This document shows, one piece after another, positions 9,752 through 20,232 of a stretch of DNA of 64,000 nt (its first letter is position 1; every line of letters begins with the position of its first letter). Under the pieces are notes generated by a model. It did no database searches. It worked only from the letters and a program-made list of their open reading frames with translations, and had not been told where the DNA came from. A program made the position numbers and the translations under genes. The stretch covers positions 1-64,000 of the forward strand of contig NZ_JACMYC010000011.1 in NCBI RefSeq assembly GCF_014266025.1. Reading direction: 5' to 3'. The stretch is from Nocardioides deserti. Its GTDB lineage: Bacteria > Actinomycetota > Actinomycetes > Propionibacteriales > Nocardioidaceae.

Positions 9752-10521
9752 GCGGGCACTCCGCTCGTGGACGTGAGGACGAGGAGCAGGACGGAGCCGA
9801 CGAGGACGCCGCGGGCTGCGGGCCGCCAGGCCCGCCACGCGGCCGGCCGGGTCGCGGCGGAGCCGGTCGCCAGCAACGACGCGCAGGCCACGACGACCGC
9901 GACCTCCCAGCCGGCGGCGAGCACGTCCCACACCCCGAGCGGCTCGGAGCCGGCCCCGGGCAGCGGCAGCACCGGCAGCCGCGTGACCAGCCAGGCCGCC
10001 ACGAGGCCGGCGTTGCCGACCAGCCCGAGCGTGACCACCGTGGTCGACGACGCCTGGAGCAGCCGGGCGGCCCAGGCCAGCTGGGCCAGCGAGCAGAGGG
10101 CGAACAGCGAGCCGAGCAGCGGCTGCCCGGACAGGTGGGCCGCGCCCACGGCCGCGTGCACCCCGGCGGCCGCCAGGCCGGCGGCCAGCGCGACGGGGAC
10201 GGTGAGGGAGGCGGCGTACGACGGCCGCTCGGTCGACGTGCCCGGGTGCCCGGTGGTGCTGGGGAAGAACGGCGTGGCGGTGGGTACGCCGCTGGGCGCG
10301 CCGGCCAGCAGGTGCCACCGCACCTCGTGGACCCGCCGCTCGTGCTCGTCGCGCGGGCGCCGCGGCCCCGGGTCGACGAAGCGGGCCAGGCGCGGGGCGA
10401 ACCTGTCGAGCAGCGACGGCAGCACCAGCGCCACCATCCCGGCGGTCCCGCCGAGGACGATGGTCCAGTGCACGCCGTGCGCGAGCAGGCTCGCCCCGCC
10501 GGCGGCCGTGTCGGCCGTCAT
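9748..10521 (-). CDS. Integral membrane protein of the kinase operon
   Basis: Protein of 257 aa with about six hydrophobic segments and a Pro/Arg-rich cytoplasmic loop near residues 45-90. No named domain is recognised. GGGGGAGG lies just before the ATG, which decides the start. A TAGATT -10 (10566-10571, minus strand) gives a leader of roughly 40 nt that can form a CCCCGGCC/GGCCGGGG hairpin. Because it is the first gene of a fully coupled three-gene unit, it may be the input or transport part of the sensor. Confidence 0.65.
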   Translation of the reverse strand: MTADTAAGGASLLAHGVHWTIVLGGTAGMVALVLPSLLDRFAPRLARFVDPGPRRPRDEHERRVHEVRWHLLAGAPSGVPTATPFFPSTTGHPGTSTERPSYAASLTVPVALAAGLAAAGVHAAVGAAHLSGQPLLGSLFALCSLAQLAWAARLLQASSTTVVTLGLVGNAGLVAAWLVTRLPVLPLPGAGSEPLGVWDVLAAGWEVAVVVACASLLATGSAATRPAAWRAWRPAARGVLVGSVLLLVLTSTSGVPA

Positions 10522-10689
10522 CTGTTCCTCCCCCTGCCCCGGCCAGGCCGGGGTCCCCGCGACGCAATCTAGGACCGGGGTGCCGCCGCGCAGCCCCATC
10601 CGCGGCAAATGACCCGCCCGGACTAGGCAGCCCCCCGTTCGGCTGGGGTGGTTGGTCGCACCCACTCCGACCTGCGCAAAGAGATCGAA

Positions 10690-10710
10690 GTTGAGTGGAA
10701 CAGACTCAAC
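10690..10710. promoter_or_regulatory. HAIR operator (HspR site) of clpB
   Basis: GTTGAGT, spacer GGAACAG, ACTCAAC: the TTGAGT-N7-ACTCAA core is identical to the dnaK site. The 7-nt spacer contains the -35 element of the stress promoter listed next. Confidence 0.9.
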
Positions 10711-10722
10711 TCCTGGCGCGTT
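10697..10722 (+). promoter_or_regulatory. SigH/SigR-like promoter of clpB inside HAIR
   Basis: GGAAC (10697-10701), 18 nt, GTTG (10720-10723): same spacing as the dnaK promoter. The -35 element sits in the middle of the HAIR, so HspR and the sigma factor should compete directly. The rest of the 270-bp gap 10522-10791 is leader and the divergent promoter. Confidence 0.65.
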
Positions 10723-10791
10723 GTGCCCAGCGACGACCACACTGGTCCCCACTCAGGTCGCTAGACCACCGAGAAGCAGGAGATCCCACCC

Positions 10792-13380
<2,589 letters not shown>

Positions 13381-13398
13381 CCTGGGAGACTGATCGGC

Positions 13399-14520
13399 AT
13401 GAGCACGCAGCCGGTCCGTCCCCGCCAGGCGACGCTGTCGGCCTGGATGATCATGGTCGGCTCGGTGTTCGTCGTGCTCTCGGCCTTCGAGCGGGTCTCG
13501 GGGCTCACCAGCCTCGAGACCCGCGAGTCCGTCGAGGGCTTCCTCGCCGTCCCGCCCGGCGACGGGCTCGGGCTCGGCACCGCCGAGGTCCTGGACGCGC
13601 TGCGGGTGCTGACGATGACGGCCGCCGCCTGCGCGACGGCCGCCGCCGTGCTCGGCTACTACGTCCTCCAGCGCTCCCGCGGCGCGCGGCTGGCGCTGTC
13701 GGTGCTGGCGGTGCCGCTGTTCCTGACCGGCATGGCCGTCGGCGGGTTCGTCTCCGCGGTCGTGTCCGCCGCCGTGGTCGTGCTGTGGATGCAGCCGACG
13801 CGGGCCTGGTTCGACGGCACCGAGCCGCCGGCCCGGCCCGAGCGGGCACGTCCGGACCGGGACCGCTCGTCCGATTGGGGGTCGTCCGAAGCCTCGGAGC
13901 GGCGGGTGGAGGCGCCGGGCACCGCGTCGCCGCCGTCCGCGGAGGACCAGCCCGCCGGCGGGGCGTCGGAGCCGCGGGCGTGGCACGGGTTCGGCACGCC
14001 GGCGAGCGCCGACCGGCCCGAGGGCGCCCGGCACGCGGCGCAGTCCCGCTCGGGGCAGTCGCCGGCGGCGTACTCCTCGGCGAGTGGGGGCGCCCGCCCC
14101 TCGAGCCTGGTCTGGGCATGCGCGCTGACCTGGGCCGGCACCGGCCTGGCCGCCATCGGCATGGGCATGGTGGTGCTGGTGGTGCTGGTCGCGCCGGACT
14201 TCGTGCTCGACCAGCTGCGGCGCAACCCGCAGGTCGGCGACCGCGACCTGTCCGCGTCCACCCTGCGCGAGGCCGTCGTGGCCGCCGGGGTCGTCGTCGT
14301 GGTCTGGTCGGTGGTGGCCGCGGTGGTCGCCGGCTTCGCCTGGCGCGGCGCCGGCTGGGCCCGGCTGACCCTGGTCGTCTCGGCGTCGGTGGCCGCCGCC
14401 CTGTGCCTGGTGAGCGTGCTGAGCGGCAACGTCATCGTGCTCGTCCCGCTCGGCATCTGCGTCGCGACGTTGGTGCTGCTCGCCCGTCCGGACGCGCGGG
14501 CGTTCGCCGCGCGCCGCTGA
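13399..14520 (+). CDS. Hypothetical membrane protein
   Basis: Protein of 373 aa, 18 bp after clpB. Hydrophobic segments occupy residues 10-135, then a long polar, Pro/Ser/Arg-rich stretch (about 138-235) is followed by four more hydrophobic segments with the pattern WARLTLVVSASVAAALCLVS. The C-terminal half resembles the next gene product, so the two are probably related. It may ride on the clpB transcript; GAGACT 7 nt before the ATG could also give its own leaderless start. Function unknown. Confidence 0.7.
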   Translation: MSTQPVRPRQATLSAWMIMVGSVFVVLSAFERVSGLTSLETRESVEGFLAVPPGDGLGLGTAEVLDALRVLTMTAAACATAAAVLGYYVLQRSRGARLALSVLAVPLFLTGMAVGGFVSAVVSAAVVVLWMQPTRAWFDGTEPPARPERARPDRDRSSDWGSSEASERRVEAPGTASPPSAEDQPAGGASEPRAWHGFGTPASADRPEGARHAAQSRSGQSPAAYSSASGGARPSSLVWACALTWAGTGLAAIGMGMVVLVVLVAPDFVLDQLRRNPQVGDRDLSASTLREAVVAAGVVVVVWSVVAAVVAGFAWRGAGWARLTLVVSASVAAALCLVSVLSGNVIVLVPLGICVATLVLLARPDARAFAARR

Positions 14521-14566
14521 CCCGGGCGGCCGCCGGCCGTGGCGGGTGTCTGGAAGAGTGGTCCTC

Positions 14567-15253
14567 ATGAGCGACTCTCCCTACGGACCTCCCCCGCCGA
14601 GCGAGAACCCCTACGGCCAGACGCCGGGGCAGCCGTCCTCCCCGTACGGCTCCGGCCCGGCCGGCGGCTCGCCCTACGGCTCCGGCCCCGCCGGCTCGCC
14701 CTACGGCGCCGGCCCCGGTGGCTACGGGCCGACCGGTGGCGGTGACCCGGACCGCCGGCCCGGCACCGTCACCGCGGCCGCCGTCATCACGCTCGTGTGC
14801 GCCGGCCTGTCCGCCCTGCTCTTCGGCCTCGCGACCGCCGCGCTGGCGGTGGCACGCGAGTCGTTCTCCGACGAGCTGCGCAGGGCGATCGAGGACGACC
14901 CGGCCTTCAACGGCACCGACATGCCGAGCGGCAACGAGCTGGCCACGATCTTCACCGTGGTCATGGCCGTGCTCTTCATCTGGTCCGTGATCGCCTGCGT
15001 GCTCGCGGTGCTGGTCATGCGCCGGTCCAACGTCGCCCGGATCTTGCTGGTCGTCAGCGCCGCCATCAGCGCCCTGCTCAGCCTGATCGGCATCCTGTCG
15101 GTCGTCTCCGCGGTGCCGTTCATCGCCTCGGTCGCCACGATCATCCTGCTCTTCGCCGGCGGCGCGGGCGACTGGTTCGCCCGCCGCGGCCAGCAGCCCG
15201 GTCAGCAGCCGGGCCAGCCGCTCCCGCCGGGCACCAGCCAGCCCTGGGGCTGA
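14567..15253 (+). CDS. Hypothetical membrane protein with Tyr-Gly-Pro-rich N-terminus
   Basis: Protein of 228 aa. Residues 1-60 are repeats of the SPYGSGPAG type, a low-complexity cytoplasmic head common in actinobacterial DUF4064-like and signalling membrane proteins. Four hydrophobic segments follow, with a polar loop (FSDELRRAIEDDPAFNGTD) after the first. The tail is again Gln/Pro/Gly-rich. I chose ATG 14567 because the alternative start 21 nt upstream lies among non-conserved residues. Related to the preceding gene; function unknown. Confidence 0.7.
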   Translation: MSDSPYGPPPPSENPYGQTPGQPSSPYGSGPAGGSPYGSGPAGSPYGAGPGGYGPTGGGDPDRRPGTVTAAAVITLVCAGLSALLFGLATAALAVARESFSDELRRAIEDDPAFNGTDMPSGNELATIFTVVMAVLFIWSVIACVLAVLVMRRSNVARILLVVSAAISALLSLIGILSVVSAVPFIASVATIILLFAGGAGDWFARRGQQPGQQPGQPLPPGTSQPWG

Positions 15254-15262
15254 CCCGCCGGC

Positions 15263-16441
15263 TCAGGCCCTGAGGTCGGCCTCGCGCAGCCGCGCGAGGC
15301 CGTCCTCGATGACCGACTCCTCCTTGCAGAACGCCCAGCGCACCAGGTGCCGCCCGGCCTCCAGGTCGTCGTGGAAAGCCACCGCCGGGATCGCGACCAC
15401 GCCGGCCCGCTCGGGCAGGGCGAGGCAGAACTCCCGCCCGTCGCCCCAGCCGTACGCCGCCACGTCGGTGATCGCGAAGTAGGTGCCCTCCGGCACCCGC
15501 ACGTCCATCCCCACCTCGGCCAGCCCCGCGCAGAGCAGGTCGCGGCGCCGGCGCAGGTCGCGGGCCAGCTCGCGGGGCCACTCCGGCTCCTCGTCGAGCG
15601 CCCGGGCGACCGCCGGCTGCAGCGGCGCGCCGGAGGTGAACGTCAGCCACTGCTTGGCACCCAGCAGGGCACCGACGAGCTCGCGCGGGCCGGTCGCCCA
15701 GCCGACCTTCCACCCGGTGAACGACCAGGACTTGCCGACGCTGGAGAGCGTCAGCGTCCGCTCGCGCATGCCCGGGAGGGTCGCGAGCGGCACGTGCTCG
15801 TGGCCGAAGGTGAGGTGCTCGTAGACCTCGTCGGTCACCACGACCAGGTCGTGCTCGATCGCGACCGCGGCGACCGCGGCGAGCTCGTCGCGGGTCAGCA
15901 CGGTGCCGGTCGGGTTGTGCGGGGAGTTCAGCAGGATCAGCTTCGTGCGCGGGCCGACCGCCGCGCGGAGGCCGTCGGTGTCGAGACGGAAGTCCGGCGC
16001 GCGGAGCGTGACCGGGCGGCGTACTCCTCCGGCCATCTGGATCATCGCCAGGTAGGAGTCGTAGTAGGGCTCGAGCACGACCACCTCGTCGCCGGGGTCG
16101 ACCAGGCCGAGCAGCGCGGCGGCGATGCCCTCGGTGGCGCCGGTGGTCACGACGACCTCGGTGTCCGCGTCGAGCTCGAGGCCGTAGTGCCGCTGCTGGT
16201 GGCGCGCCACCGCCTGCCGCAGCGCGGGGACGCCGGGGCCCGGGGCGTACTGGTTGCGCCCGCTGCGCAGCGCCGCGGCCGCCTCCTCGATGACCGACGC
16301 GGGCCCGTCGAGGTCGGGGAAGCCCTGCCCGAGGTTCACCGACCCGGTCCGCTGCGCGAGCGCGGACATCTCGGTGAAGATCGTCGGCGGGATGCCGGCC
16401 AGGCGGGCAGCAGTGCGGGCGGACGTCCGGGGAGTCACCAC
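15263..16441 (-). CDS. PLP-dependent aminotransferase class I/II (DapC-like)
   Basis: Fold-type I aminotransferase of 392 aa. It shows NLGQGFPD at the N-terminus, LNSPHNPTGTV, the Schiff-base Lys in SSVGKSWSFTGWKVGW, and the C-terminal Arg region RWAFCKEE. Best matches in type are N-succinyldiaminopimelate aminotransferase and kynurenine/methionine aminotransferases; the substrate cannot be settled here. TACCCT at 16449-16454 (minus strand) lies 7 nt before GTG 16441, supporting a leaderless start at the first of two adjacent GTGs. Divergent from pyrE. Confidence 0.85.
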   Translation of the reverse strand: MVTPRTSARTAARLAGIPPTIFTEMSALAQRTGSVNLGQGFPDLDGPASVIEEAAAALRSGRNQYAPGPGVPALRQAVARHQQRHYGLELDADTEVVVTTGATEGIAAALLGLVDPGDEVVVLEPYYDSYLAMIQMAGGVRRPVTLRAPDFRLDTDGLRAAVGPRTKLILLNSPHNPTGTVLTRDELAAVAAVAIEHDLVVVTDEVYEHLTFGHEHVPLATLPGMRERTLTLSSVGKSWSFTGWKVGWATGPRELVGALLGAKQWLTFTSGAPLQPAVARALDEEPEWPRELARDLRRRRDLLCAGLAEVGMDVRVPEGTYFAITDVAAYGWGDGREFCLALPERAGVVAIPAVAFHDDLEAGRHLVRWAFCKEESVIEDGLARLREADLRA

Positions 16442-16448
16442 GCTCGCC

Positions 16449-16454
16449 AGGGTA
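16449..16454 (-). promoter_or_regulatory. Leaderless -10 TACCCT, aminotransferase
   Basis: TACCCT on the minus strand, 7 nt before the GTG start at 16441. Confidence 0.5.
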
Positions 16455-16510
16455 CGCAGCGTGGGGTACGCAGGCGGCCGGCCTGGGCGGCGTACGCGAC
16501 AATGGCGCGC

Positions 16511-17050
16511 GTGACCACCACCGACGACTCGCTCGCCGCCGACATCGACGCCTGCTGCCGCCTCACGGGGACGTTCACGCTCCGGTCGGGCCAGGTGGCG
16601 CCGGAGTACTTCGACAAGTACCTCTTCGAGGCCGACCCGATCCTGCTGCAGCGGGTCGCGCGGGAGATGGTCCAGCTGCTGCCGCACGACACCGAGCTGG
16701 TCGGCGGCCTCGAGCTCGGCGGGGTGCCGCTCGCGACGTCGGTGAGCGGGATGACGGGGACGCCGGCGCTGTTCGTGCGCAAGAAGGCCAAGGAGTACGG
16801 CACCTGCAAGCTCGCCGAGGGCCCGGCCGTGTCGGGCCGGCGGGTCACCCTCGTCGAGGACGTCATCACCACCGGCGGCGCGGTGCGCGACGCGACGCTG
16901 GCGCTGCGCGAGGCCGGCGCCGTCGTGGAGGTCGTGGTCTGCGCGATCGACCGCAGCCCCGAGGGCGAGCAGCCGCTGGCCGACCTCGGGCTCGAGGTCC
17001 GCTCGGTGCTGACCAAGGCCGACCTCGACGCCGCGCGCGCGTCGGCATGA
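16511..17050 (+). CDS. pyrE: Orotate phosphoribosyltransferase
   Basis: Pyrimidine pathway enzyme converting orotate and PRPP to OMP, 179 aa. The PRPP-binding loop VTLVEDVITTGGAV is clear, with substrate-side motifs SGQVAPEYFDKY and FVRKKAKEYG. GACAAT (16498-16503) sits 7 nt before GTG 16511, so I prefer that start; ATG 16502 would add three residues. It overlaps the DUF368 gene by 4 bp (ATGA). Confidence 0.92.
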   Translation: MTTTDDSLAADIDACCRLTGTFTLRSGQVAPEYFDKYLFEADPILLQRVAREMVQLLPHDTELVGGLELGGVPLATSVSGMTGTPALFVRKKAKEYGTCKLAEGPAVSGRRVTLVEDVITTGGAVRDATLALREAGAVVEVVVCAIDRSPEGEQPLADLGLEVRSVLTKADLDAARASA

Positions 17051-18024
17051 CCGGGGCCGGGCAGGGCGACGGGGGCACCACCGTGGCGGTGCGCCGCTCG
17101 CCCCTGCTGCTGCCGCTGGACCTGCTCCGTGGGTTCCTGATCGGCATGGCCGAGCTGGTGCCGGGGGTCTCCGGTGGCACGGTCGCGCTCGTCACCGGCG
17201 TCTACGACCAGCTCATCGACTCGGCCTCCCACGTGCTGCGCGCCGGCACGTGCCTGGTCACCGGGCCGGACCGCCTCCGGACCGCCCGGGTCGAGCTGCG
17301 CCGCACCGACTGGCTGCTCATCGCGCCGGTCCTCGTCGGCATGGCAGCCGCCGTGCTGACGGTTGCCGGGCTGATGGAGTCCTTCGTCTCCGGCAGTCCC
17401 GAGCTGGCTCGCGGGCTCTTCCTGGGGCTGGTGTCGGTCTCGGTGCTGGTCCCGCTCCGGATGCTGCCGCCGGCCCACCGCTCGCGCACGTTCGACGTGC
17501 TGGCCGTGGTCGGCGCGGCCGTCCTCGCCTACCTCCTCGTCGGCCTCGCCGGGGGCGGCACCACGGCCGACCCCGCGCCGTACGTCGTGTTCGGGGCCGC
17601 CGCGGTGGCGATCTGCGCGCTGGTGGTCCCGGGCGTCTCGGGATCGTTCTTCCTGCTGGCCGTGGGGCTCTACGGCACGACCCTGGACGCGGTCCACGAG
17701 CGCGACCTCGGATACCTGGCGGTGTTCGCCCTCGGGGCGGCCGTCGGCCTCGGCTCGTTCGTCCGGCTCCTCAACCACCTGCTCGACCACCACCGGCGCA
17801 CCACCCTGCTGGTGATGGCGGGGCTGATGATCGGGTCGCTGCGCGCCCTCTGGCCGTGGCAGTCCTCGCCGGCGGACGCCGACGGCGAGGTGCACGGGCC
17901 GGGTGCGCTGCTGGCGCCCTACGACCCGGTCGCCGGGCCGGTGCTGCTCGCGCTGGTCGGCGCGGCCGTGGTGGCCGTGCTGATCCTGGTCGAGGCGCGG
18001 CGGGAGCGTCGTACGGCCATGTAA
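17047..18024 (+). CDS. DUF368 membrane protein (PopT-type polyprenyl-phosphate translocase)
   Basis: Polytopic membrane protein of 325 aa. The two DUF368 hallmarks are both present: GMAELVPGVSGGTVALVTGV near residue 37 and LVVPGVSGSFFLLAVGLYG near 195, each a Pro-Gly-Val-Ser-Gly re-entrant motif. Members of this family (PopT) were shown in 2022 to return undecaprenyl phosphate across the membrane in other bacteria; the role here is inferred. It is coupled to pyrE by a 4-bp overlap and convergent with a DedA gene, whose family (UptA) has the same activity. Confidence 0.85.
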   Translation: MTGAGQGDGGTTVAVRRSPLLLPLDLLRGFLIGMAELVPGVSGGTVALVTGVYDQLIDSASHVLRAGTCLVTGPDRLRTARVELRRTDWLLIAPVLVGMAAAVLTVAGLMESFVSGSPELARGLFLGLVSVSVLVPLRMLPPAHRSRTFDVLAVVGAAVLAYLLVGLAGGGTTADPAPYVVFGAAAVAICALVVPGVSGSFFLLAVGLYGTTLDAVHERDLGYLAVFALGAAVGLGSFVRLLNHLLDHHRRTTLLVMAGLMIGSLRALWPWQSSPADADGEVHGPGALLAPYDPVAGPVLLALVGAAVVAVLILVEARRERRTAM

Positions 18025-18091
18025 CGCGACGTCCGCCGCTCTGGCCGCACGCTGCAGCGTGCCGACAGAGCAGGGAACAGCGCGTTACATG
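18018..18091. terminator. 74-bp nested palindrome between DUF368 and DedA genes
   Basis: CATGTAACGCG (18018-18028) and CGCGTTACATG (18081-18091) are perfect outer arms. GCTCTG/CAGAGC forms a middle stem, and GCACGCTG/CAGCGTGC (18047-18062) a perfect 16-bp centre. The left arm includes the DUF368 stop codon. Placed between convergent genes, it could terminate both. Confidence 0.7.
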
Positions 18092-18113
18092 CGGGCTGGG
18101 GCTTGGGGCTCGC

Positions 18114-18875
18114 TCAGGCGCCGGAGCGCGGCGGGACGGAGGCGCCGGTGATGTCGCGGTCGGGCCGGCCGTCGTGGTCGTTGTCCTCGGCGAGGGGGCT
18201 GTCGGTGCGGCGGTGGCGCCACCACTCGTAGGCGATCGGGACGGCGGTGAAGGCAAGGATGACCAGGAAGATCAGGTCGATGTTGCTCTCCAGCCACGGG
18301 ACCGTGTGGCCGAGGAAGTACCCGAGGCAGGTCACGCCGACGACCCAGGAGACGCCGCCGACGGCGCTCCACACGTAGAACCGGCGCCGCGGCATGCCGG
18401 TGATGCCGGCGACGACGGTGATGTAGGTGCGGACGAAGGCCACGAACCGGCCGATGACCAGGGCCTTGTTGCCGTGGCGGTCGAAGAAGACCTCGGTCTG
18501 GTCGAAGTACTTCTGCTTCAGCACGCGCCCGTCGCGCTCGCGCAGGCTCGGGCCGATCCGCCGGCCGATCTCGTAGCCGACCACGTTGCCCAGCCACGCC
18601 GCCACGACCATCAGCACCATCGCGATGCCGAGCTCGGCCAGGCGGGTGCCGGGGAAGAGGTCGATCTGGCCGGTGGCGATGAAGATCCCCAGCGCGAACA
18701 GCAGGCTGTCGCCGGGCAGGAACGGGAAGAACAGGCCGCACTCGACGAAGACGATGAGCAGGCTGATCCAGAACAGCTCGGCCCCGAACTGGGACAGGAG
18801 CCACTGCGGGTCCAGGAAGTCCAGGCCGAGCATCATCGGCGAGGGGAGGACCAGGCCTCCCTCGAGCGCGCTCAC
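18114..18875 (-). CDS. DedA-family membrane protein (UptA-type)
   Basis: Membrane protein of 253 aa. The DedA signatures FVECGLFFPFLPGDSLLFALG (re-entrant loop with acidic and Pro-Gly-Asp residues) and the second motif GRFVAFVRTYITVVAGITGM are clear. The polar C-terminal tail is about 35 residues. The family includes UptA, an undecaprenyl-phosphate translocase, and members needed for membrane homeostasis; the function here is inferred. TAGGCT lies exactly 6 nt before the GTG start. A DedA gene also neighbours fba in M. tuberculosis, from memory. Confidence 0.9.
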   Translation of the reverse strand: MSALEGGLVLPSPMMLGLDFLDPQWLLSQFGAELFWISLLIVFVECGLFFPFLPGDSLLFALGIFIATGQIDLFPGTRLAELGIAMVLMVVAAWLGNVVGYEIGRRIGPSLRERDGRVLKQKYFDQTEVFFDRHGNKALVIGRFVAFVRTYITVVAGITGMPRRRFYVWSAVGGVSWVVGVTCLGYFLGHTVPWLESNIDLIFLVILAFTAVPIAYEWWRHRRTDSPLAEDNDHDGRPDRDITGASVPPRSGA

Positions 18876-18881
18876 GGCCGC

Positions 18882-18887
18882 AGCCTA
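18882..18887 (-). promoter_or_regulatory. Leaderless -10 TAGGCT, dedA
   Basis: TAGGCT on the minus strand, 6 nt before the GTG at 18875. Confidence 0.6.
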
Positions 18888-18916
18888 TCGGCCGGGCGCC
18901 GGACGCGTCGGCCACC

Positions 18917-18922
18917 TACGCT
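18917..18922 (+). promoter_or_regulatory. Leaderless -10 TACGCT, SpoU gene
   Basis: TACGCT, 7 nt before GTG 18930. It is back to back with the dedA promoter in a 54-bp gap. Confidence 0.6.
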
Positions 18923-18929
18923 GCGGGGC

Positions 18930-19616
18930 GTGGAGGAGGACCGCCGGGCGCCGTACGACCCGATGCCGCACGGACCGGCCGAGGTCGGCGTTGGTCCGTG
19001 GCCGGGCGGGCCGGACGCCTGGCCGGCGGGGGATCAGTACGACGCCGCGCTGCTGGCCGAGGGCGACCGCCGCAACGTCGTCGACCGCTACCGGTACTGG
19101 AGCGTCGAGGCGATCGTGGCCGACCTCGACACCCGCCGCCACGACTTCCACGTGGCGATCGAGAACTGGCAGCACGACTTCAACATCGGCACGATCGTCC
19201 GCTCGGCCAACGCGTTCCTCGCGGCCGAGGTGCACATCGTCGGCAACCGCCGGTGGAACCGTCGCGGCGCGATGGTCACCGACCGCTACCAGCACGTCCG
19301 CCACCACCCGACCGTCGAGGACCTGGCGGCGTACCTCTCCGAGCTGCCGGGCGGGCCGGTCCCGCTGCTCGGCATCGACAACCTCCCCGGCTCGCTGCAC
19401 CTGGAGACCACCGACGTGCCACGCCGCGTCTGCTTCCTCTTCGGGCAGGAGGGGCCCGGGCTGAGCGAGGCCGCCCGCGAGGCGTGCGACGGGACGTTCT
19501 CGATCGCGCAGTTCGGCTCGACCCGCTCCATCAACGCCAGCGCGGCCGCCGCGATCGCGATGCACTCGTGGGTCCGCGCGCACGCCGACCTCTCCGGCGA
19601 CGCCTGGCGGGGGTAG
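18930..19616 (+). CDS. SpoU/TrmH-family RNA 2'-O-methyltransferase
   Basis: SPOUT-fold RNA methyltransferase of 228 aa. All three SpoU motifs are present: FNIGTIVRSANAF, LFGQEGPGLSE and GSTRSINASAAAAIAMHSW, the last forming the knotted SAM site. The N-terminal 55 residues are polar and variable. The start GTG is supported by TACGCT 7 nt upstream. The target RNA base cannot be assigned from sequence. Orthologous in position to a SpoU gene near pyrE in mycobacteria, from memory. Confidence 0.9.
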   Translation: MEEDRRAPYDPMPHGPAEVGVGPWPGGPDAWPAGDQYDAALLAEGDRRNVVDRYRYWSVEAIVADLDTRRHDFHVAIENWQHDFNIGTIVRSANAFLAAEVHIVGNRRWNRRGAMVTDRYQHVRHHPTVEDLAAYLSELPGGPVPLLGIDNLPGSLHLETTDVPRRVCFLFGQEGPGLSEAAREACDGTFSIAQFGSTRSINASAAAAIAMHSWVRAHADLSGDAWRG

Positions 19617-19649
19617 CCCGCTGTCGGTGCCCGGGTCCACGATGGCCGG

Positions 19650-20228
19650 ATGACCGAGATCCTGCTGTTCCACCACGCGCTGGGGCTGACCGACGGCGTG
19701 CGGGCGTTCGCCGACCGGCTGCGGGCGGGTGGACACACGGTGCACACGCCCGACCTGTTCGAGGGGCGGGTCTTCGACTCCGTCGAGGAGGGGGTCGCCC
19801 ATGCCCAGGGGCTCGGCTTCGCCACCGTCCTCGAGCGCGGACGGGAGGCGGCGACCGGCCTGCCCGAGGCGCTGGTGACGGCCGGGTTCTCGCTCGGCGT
19901 GCTGCCGGCCCAGCTGGTCGCGCAGACCCGGCCGGGGGTGCGCGGGGCGGTGCTGATGGAGTCGTTCGTGCCACCGGCGGAGCTCGGCACCTGGCCGGAG
20001 GGGCTGCCGGCGCAGGTGCACGGCATGGACGCCGACCCGTTCTTCGCCGATGAGGGCGACCTCGACGCGGCTCGCGACTTCGCCGGGTCCGGGGTCGCCG
20101 AGGTCGAGCTGTTCACCTACTCCGGCGACGTGCACCTGTTCGCCGACAACGGCCTGGCGACGTACGACGAGGACGCGACCGACCTGCTGGTCGAGCGTGT
20201 CCTCGCCTTCGTCGCCCGGGTCGGCTAG
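19650..20228 (+). CDS. Dienelactone hydrolase family protein
   Basis: Alpha/beta hydrolase of 192 aa. The nucleophile elbow is GFSLG (Ser near residue 82), the usual Cys of dienelactone hydrolases being replaced. The acid is probably in GMDADPFF and the His in SGDVHLF. Length is typical of the short DLH group. CACGAT 6 nt before the ATG may give a leaderless start. Its stop is 4 bp from the stop of the convergent peptidase gene. Substrate unknown. Confidence 0.85.
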   Translation: MTEILLFHHALGLTDGVRAFADRLRAGGHTVHTPDLFEGRVFDSVEEGVAHAQGLGFATVLERGREAATGLPEALVTAGFSLGVLPAQLVAQTRPGVRGAVLMESFVPPAELGTWPEGLPAQVHGMDADPFFADEGDLDAARDFAGSGVAEVELFTYSGDVHLFADNGLATYDEDATDLLVERVLAFVARVG

Positions 20229-20232
20229 GTCC

